NCBI GenBank assembly: GCA_023429685.1
Contig: JAEZDF010000099.1
Location: 1 to 9,650, forward strand
Source of the DNA: Bacillota bacterium
GTDB taxonomy: Bacteria; Bacillota; Clostridia; Oscillospirales; Ruminococcaceae
Direction of reading: 5' to 3'
DNA: 9,650 bases
Part shown: positions 6,422 to 9,650 of the stretch, one piece after another
How positions within the stretch are numbered: position 1 is the first letter of the stretch
Layout: every line of letters begins with the position of its first letter
Translations under genes and position numbers: made by a program
The notes under the pieces: generated by a model
The model's database searches: none
Told to the model about the DNA's origin: nothing
What the model saw: only the letters and a program-made list of their open reading frames with translations

Positions 6422-7828
6422 CTAAAACCTAAAGTACAAAAATGGATTGTAGGTGGCATCCACCAGATACGCCGTGCACAGCAGCAACATGATGACCTGC
6501 AGCACAATCGCGACGGTCTTCGCGACGCTTGGGCGTCTGCGGTAGATTCTTTTTGAGAGCCTGTGCAGCCAATCCGTCGACAGGATTAAGCTGATTACAA
6601 ACACCACCCCGTAGGAGGACAACAGGTATACAAACGTTCCGTCCGCAACCGCGCGCCCCTGAGTACCGAACATTGCGCCATAATAGGCGTATGCCTGCGA
6701 GATGTCGGTAAACTCAAACAGCACCCAGCCCAGCACCACCAATATAAAGGTGTACACGCGTGTGATGCTAAACGGTATTTTGCTGAGCACTTTTGATAAA
6801 AATAGTTTTTCTATCATCAGGAGGATGCCGTAATAAAGCCCCCACAGCACGAAGTTCCAGCTTGCGCCGTGCCATAGACCCGTGAGCATCCACACAACCA
6901 GCAGATTAAACACCATGCGCAACGCGCCCTTGCGGTTGCCGCCTAAGGGTATATACACATACTCGCGAAACCATGTGCCCAGCGTCATATGCCATCTGCG
7001 CCAAAACTCGGTTACGCTCTTTGAAACGTACGGAAAGTCAAAGTTTTTAGGGAAACGAAAGCCGAGCATCCGCCCCATGCCGATTGCCATATCCGAATAG
7101 CCGGAAAAATCAAAGTAGATCTGCATGGTAAACGCTAAGATGCCAAACCACGCGGTGGTTACCGAAAGCTCGCTTGCGGGGATCTCCTTCACGCGCGTCC
7201 ATAATGAGCCGACGTTGTTTGCAATAAGCACCTTTTTGGCAAGACCCTGAATAAACAGCCCTGCCCCTTCGCCAACGTTTAGCACCGTTACGCTGCGTTT
7301 TTGCAGCTCACGCTGTACATCGCCGTAGCGGACGATGGGTCCTGCCACCAGCTGCGGGAACATCGAAACGTAAGCGGCGTAATCCACAAAGCTCTTTTGC
7401 TCGGGTACACTTTTTCGGTAAAGGTCGATGGTGTAACTCATGCTCTGGAAGGTGTAAAATGAGATGCCGATGGGCAGGGCAATCTTCGGGTCGGTAATCG
7501 ATAGCCCGAACAGGTCGTTTAGGTTCTGCACCACAAACGAGTTGTACTTAAACACCGCAAGGATAGAGAGGTTTATGATGATGGACGCGAGCAGCACCGC
7601 AAGCCTTGCCTTTTTGTTACCGCTAAACCGCGTCATTACACGGCCGCAGGTGTAGTCAACCAGCACGGTAAAGGTCATTAGAAAGATGTAAACGGGCTCG
7701 CCCCAAGCATAAAAAACAAAGCCCGAAACAAACAGCACAAAGTTACGCGCCTGTTTGGGCACAAGGAAATAAAATATCAGTACCACCGGCAGGAACAAAT
7801 ATAGAAATGTTAAACTTGAAAAAACCAT
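6422..7828 (-). CDS. MBOAT family O-acyltransferase, AlgI-like
   Basis: A polytopic membrane acyltransferase of 468 residues, normal for the AlgI group, which moves acetyl groups from the cytoplasm across the membrane for O-acetylation of surface polysaccharides. The product starts with the characteristic MVFSSLTFLYLFLP. Family blocks are PIGISFYTFQ (119-128), QIYFDFSGYSDMAIG (236-250), FWRRWHMTLGTWFREYVYIP (275-294, with His280) and LTGLWHGASWNFVLWG (315-330). His320 in the last block is the invariant MBOAT catalytic histidine. Several hydrophobic segments follow to the C-terminus. The site GGAAGGA lies 12 nt before the ATG, somewhat far. It is the first gene of an apparent MBOAT-DHHW-GH36 operon. 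The 135-nt gap upstream (7829-7963) should contain the promoter, but I see no convincing -35/-10 pair there and no terminator for the RNase M5-like gene. Confidence 0.95.
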   Translation of the reverse strand: MVFSSLTFLYLFLPVVLIFYFLVPKQARNFVLFVSGFVFYAWGEPVYIFLMTFTVLVDYTCGRVMTRFSGNKKARLAVLLASIIINLSILAVFKYNSFVVQNLNDLFGLSITDPKIALPIGISFYTFQSMSYTIDLYRKSVPEQKSFVDYAAYVSMFPQLVAGPIVRYGDVQRELQKRSVTVLNVGEGAGLFIQGLAKKVLIANNVGSLWTRVKEIPASELSVTTAWFGILAFTMQIYFDFSGYSDMAIGMGRMLGFRFPKNFDFPYVSKSVTEFWRRWHMTLGTWFREYVYIPLGGNRKGALRMVFNLLVVWMLTGLWHGASWNFVLWGLYYGILLMIEKLFLSKVLSKIPFSITRVYTFILVVLGWVLFEFTDISQAYAYYGAMFGTQGRAVADGTFVYLLSSYGVVFVISLILSTDWLHRLSKRIYRRRPSVAKTVAIVLQVIMLLLCTAYLVDATYNPFLYFRF

Positions 7829-7963
7829 CTATCTGCTACGTCCTTCCTTCATTCGCTTCGCGGATGGGTGTTTTCTGTTATCGCTAATCAACTTTTGTAA
7901 TGTCTGAACAAAACCGGGTGAAAGCTTTCGATTATGGCTTTTACAAAGATTTTTTCGTAGACA

Positions 7964-8560
7964 TTATGGGGTAATTTGGTGTATCTCCCGCATGATAGCT
8001 TTATATTGGTCGAGGGTGTAAAAGGCGTTTAGCACCTCTACCAGTGCGTTTGCACTAAGCCGCTCGGGCAGGTTCAGTTTTTTTAACAGGGCTTGCCGCA
8101 ACGCGGCGCTGTTTTGCCCACCCGAAAGCCCGTCGTTATATAGATCGAGCTTTGTAATCTTCGGTTCGTCCTGCGGACGGTCACACGCGGTTACCCCCGC
8201 CTGCTTCAGGGCGGTAAGGATATGTTCTTTGGCAACACCCTCTACCCCAAGCTTACCCTCTTTGGACGGCACAGTCTTTCTGCGCTCCTTGCCCAGTACG
8301 TCGGGGATATAGGCGTGCAGTACCTGTCCGTCGGGGATCGCCCCTTTTAGGTAGGAGCGAATCTGAAACCCCGCGCGGTCGGAATCGGTCAAGATTAAAA
8401 TGCCCGTCCTTTGGGCAAGCGAGCGGATGAGCGCAAGCTTTTCGGGGTTTTTGTAGATGGCAAAGCCCCCTGTTTCGATGATAACGGCATCAAGAAACGA
8501 GGAAAGTTTTATCTTGTCATACTTTCCTTCCACTATAACAGTCTGCGTCAGTTTAATCAA
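7964..8560 (-). CDS. RNase M5-like TOPRIM protein (DUF4093 / RNase M5 C-terminal domain)
   Basis: A 198-residue protein with the layout of ribonuclease M5, the endonuclease that matures 5S rRNA in Firmicutes. The N-terminal TOPRIM domain has the acidic residue Glu11 in IVEGKYD and the pair Asp59/Asp61 in LTDSDRAG. The IETGGFAI block (28-35), GVEGVAKEHI (105-114) and GLSGGQNSA (144-152) match positions conserved in B. subtilis RNase M5 as I recall it. The C-terminal part corresponds to DUF4093. The start is a TTG at 8560, preceded by GAGGG at suitable spacing; it overlaps the holA stop in the sequence TTGA, which implies translational coupling. Some clostridia carry more than one M5-type protein, so this may be a paralogue rather than the 5S-processing enzyme itself; I therefore give no symbol. 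Confidence 0.85.
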   Translation of the reverse strand: MIKLTQTVIVEGKYDKIKLSSFLDAVIIETGGFAIYKNPEKLALIRSLAQRTGILILTDSDRAGFQIRSYLKGAIPDGQVLHAYIPDVLGKERRKTVPSKEGKLGVEGVAKEHILTALKQAGVTACDRPQDEPKITKLDLYNDGLSGGQNSAALRQALLKKLNLPERLSANALVEVLNAFYTLDQYKAIMREIHQITP

Positions 8561-9615
8561 GATTTTCCCTCATTTGCACGCAGAATTAACAGGCGCATCA
8601 CCGCCTGCTCCAGCAGCACATAGCCGTCTGCCTTACTGCTTTTTAGCTCACAGTCGCACGCAACAAGAACATCCAGCGCACCACTTAGGTAGCGCGTCGA
8701 TAGTCTTGCCGCATCCTTCTGCACATAGTAAAACCGGTTGGGGTTGCCCTTGTAGCCAAAGTCGGCAAACACCGCTTTGCCGTCCTTGCCCGCCTGCGCA
8801 CCCAGCTTTGCGCGGTAAAAATCGATGTGTCCCGAAGAGAGTGCAGCAAGGATGGCAACCGGCTCCTCCCGCTTTGCACGGTAGGCTTCGATCAGTTTAA
8901 GCGCCTTGGTGCCGTCGCCCGACGCAACCGCGCCTGCTAGCTCGTACGCCATCGCGTCCGGCTCCTTTTCGCACATCAGCTCGATATCCTGCACCGTAAT
9001 CTCGCCGCCCTGACGGTAAGCAGTCAGGCGGTTTAGGTCACTTACCAAAAGCTCCATTTTATAGCGGCTGCGTTCGCACAACAGCTTTGCTGCCGCCCCG
9101 TCGAGCTGCGCTCCCTGCTTTTCGGCATAGGCGCGGGCGTACCGCGTCAAGTCCTGCTCGGTGCGCGTACACAGCTCCACCACCACGCCCACCTCGCCCG
9201 CAAGCTTTACAAACCGCTTCCACTTTGCGGAAAGGCTCTTTTTACCGCCAATATCCTGCGAAAGGGTGCAGAACAACAGCACCGTGGTGTCGGGGATGTC
9301 CTCGACCAGCTCGCACAGGCGCGCAAAGTCGCTTTCGGCATACTGCTCGGCGTTAAAATCGGCGACATACACGCACTTTTGCGCCGCAAACAGCGGCAGT
9401 GCGGTGGCGGCGTCGCAGATGGTATCGACATCCGTCACCTTGCCGTCAAACGGCATATAGTTAAAACCGGCCGCGGCATCGGGCGCCGCCTTTTGCACCA
9501 GCCGGTCGATATACTGTCTTTTTAGGTAGTCCTCCTCGCCGTACAAAAAGTACAGGCGGCGGCAGGGCTCGTTTTTTATATGCAGCCGAAACGACTGCTC
9601 ATCGGTAAACGTCAA
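8557..9615 (-). CDS. holA: DNA polymerase III subunit delta (HolA)
   Basis: The delta subunit opens the beta sliding clamp within the clamp loader during chromosome replication. The product is about 352 residues, the usual length. It has the early LYFLYGEEDYLKRQYIDRL block typical of HolA starts, a TTVLLFC strand, the YKMELLVSDLNRLTAY helix region, the EKEPDAMAYELAGAVASGD segment and the C-terminal helical collar with QAVMRLLILRAN. It has no Walker A, as expected for delta. I prefer a TTG start at 9615: GGAGG lies 9 nt upstream of it, and it overlaps the TGA stop of another frame as TTGA, the same join seen at the 3' end of this gene. An ATG at 9624 is in frame but touches the GGAGG, leaving no spacing; using it would add three residues. 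The frame stays open to the window edge, so a start further upstream cannot be strictly excluded. Confidence 0.93.
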   Translation of the reverse strand: MTFTDEQSFRLHIKNEPCRRLYFLYGEEDYLKRQYIDRLVQKAAPDAAAGFNYMPFDGKVTDVDTICDAATALPLFAAQKCVYVADFNAEQYAESDFARLCELVEDIPDTTVLLFCTLSQDIGGKKSLSAKWKRFVKLAGEVGVVVELCTRTEQDLTRYARAYAEKQGAQLDGAAAKLLCERSRYKMELLVSDLNRLTAYRQGGEITVQDIELMCEKEPDAMAYELAGAVASGDGTKALKLIEAYRAKREEPVAILAALSSGHIDFYRAKLGAQAGKDGKAVFADFGYKGNPNRFYYVQKDAARLSTRYLSGALDVLVACDCELKSSKADGYVLLEQAVMRLLILRANEGKS

Positions 9616-9650
9616 TCGCCGCATCCTCCAATCGTAATCTGCCGTCTGTG
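9612..9650 (-). CDS. Possible C-terminal tail of the gene upstream of holA (partial)
   Basis: One minus-strand frame runs from the window edge through 12 codons, ending QITIGGCGD, to a TGA at 9614-9612. That stop overlaps the preferred TTG start of holA by four bases. The tail is too short to identify. In many Firmicutes the competence/DNA uptake gene comEC precedes holA, but nothing visible here proves it. Support comes only from the TTGA join and from GGAGG lying inside this frame at the right distance for holA. Confidence 0.35.
   Translation of the reverse strand, partial: HRRQITIGGCGD

Noticed and set aside
7898..7966. 8-bp inverted repeat (TAATGTCT and AGACATTA) in the gap upstream of the MBOAT gene
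   Set aside because: The arms are short and about 53 nt apart, with no T-tract or recognisable regulatory context; this can be expected by chance. A 10-bp palindrome GAAAGCTTTC near 7920-7930 is likewise not interpretable.
7944..7968. Tiny minus-strand frame (MSTKKSL) after the RNase M5-like gene
   Set aside because: It has seven codons and no ribosome binding site; there is no support for translation.

Overview
The window looks like a chromosomal segment from a moderately GC-rich Gram-positive anaerobe of the class Clostridia, plausibly an Oscillospiraceae/Ruminococcaceae relative. This is inferred from the gene set (an iron-sulfur XPD/DinG-type helicase, an AlgI-type MBOAT paired with a DHHW protein, an RNase M5-like protein next to holA), from strong AGGAGG-type ribosome binding sites, and from the use of TTG starts. 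There are no rRNA or tRNA genes, CRISPR arrays, insertion sequences or phage genes.

Layout. Positions 1-1778 (+) hold most of a DinG/XPD-type DNA helicase whose N-terminus lies outside the window. Everything after it is on the minus strand and converges on the helicase. Read in the direction of transcription (right to left), the minus strand first carries a replication/RNA pair: the last few codons of an unidentified upstream gene, then holA (DNA polymerase III delta), then an RNase M5-like TOPRIM protein, each joined to the next by a 4-nt TTGA stop/start overlap. A 135-nt gap follows. Next comes a cell-surface polysaccharide O-acetylation pair (MBOAT acyltransferase and DHHW protein) with a cytoplasmic GH36 alpha-galactosidase behind it at operon-like spacing, closed by a strong hairpin terminator. 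Four bases beyond that terminator a near-consensus sigma-A promoter starts, overlapped by a perfect 22-bp palindrome whose core fits the Gram-positive LexA (SOS) box. It drives a nitroreductase-family flavoprotein.

The most unusual element is in the 343 nt between the nitroreductase and helicase stop codons. It contains a 29-codon minus-strand reading frame behind an excellent AGGAGG ribosome binding site. The frame encodes a Cys-, Trp- and Arg-rich microprotein with a duplicated CC-x4-C pattern, followed by a 12-bp perfect hairpin that probably terminates transcription from both sides. I do not recognise this peptide family. It is the best candidate here for something undescribed, possibly co-expressed with the nitroreductase.

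Confidence is high for the helicase, GH36, MBOAT, DHHW, HolA and nitroreductase calls, good for the RNase M5-like call, and moderate for the microprotein and the LexA interpretation of the operator.
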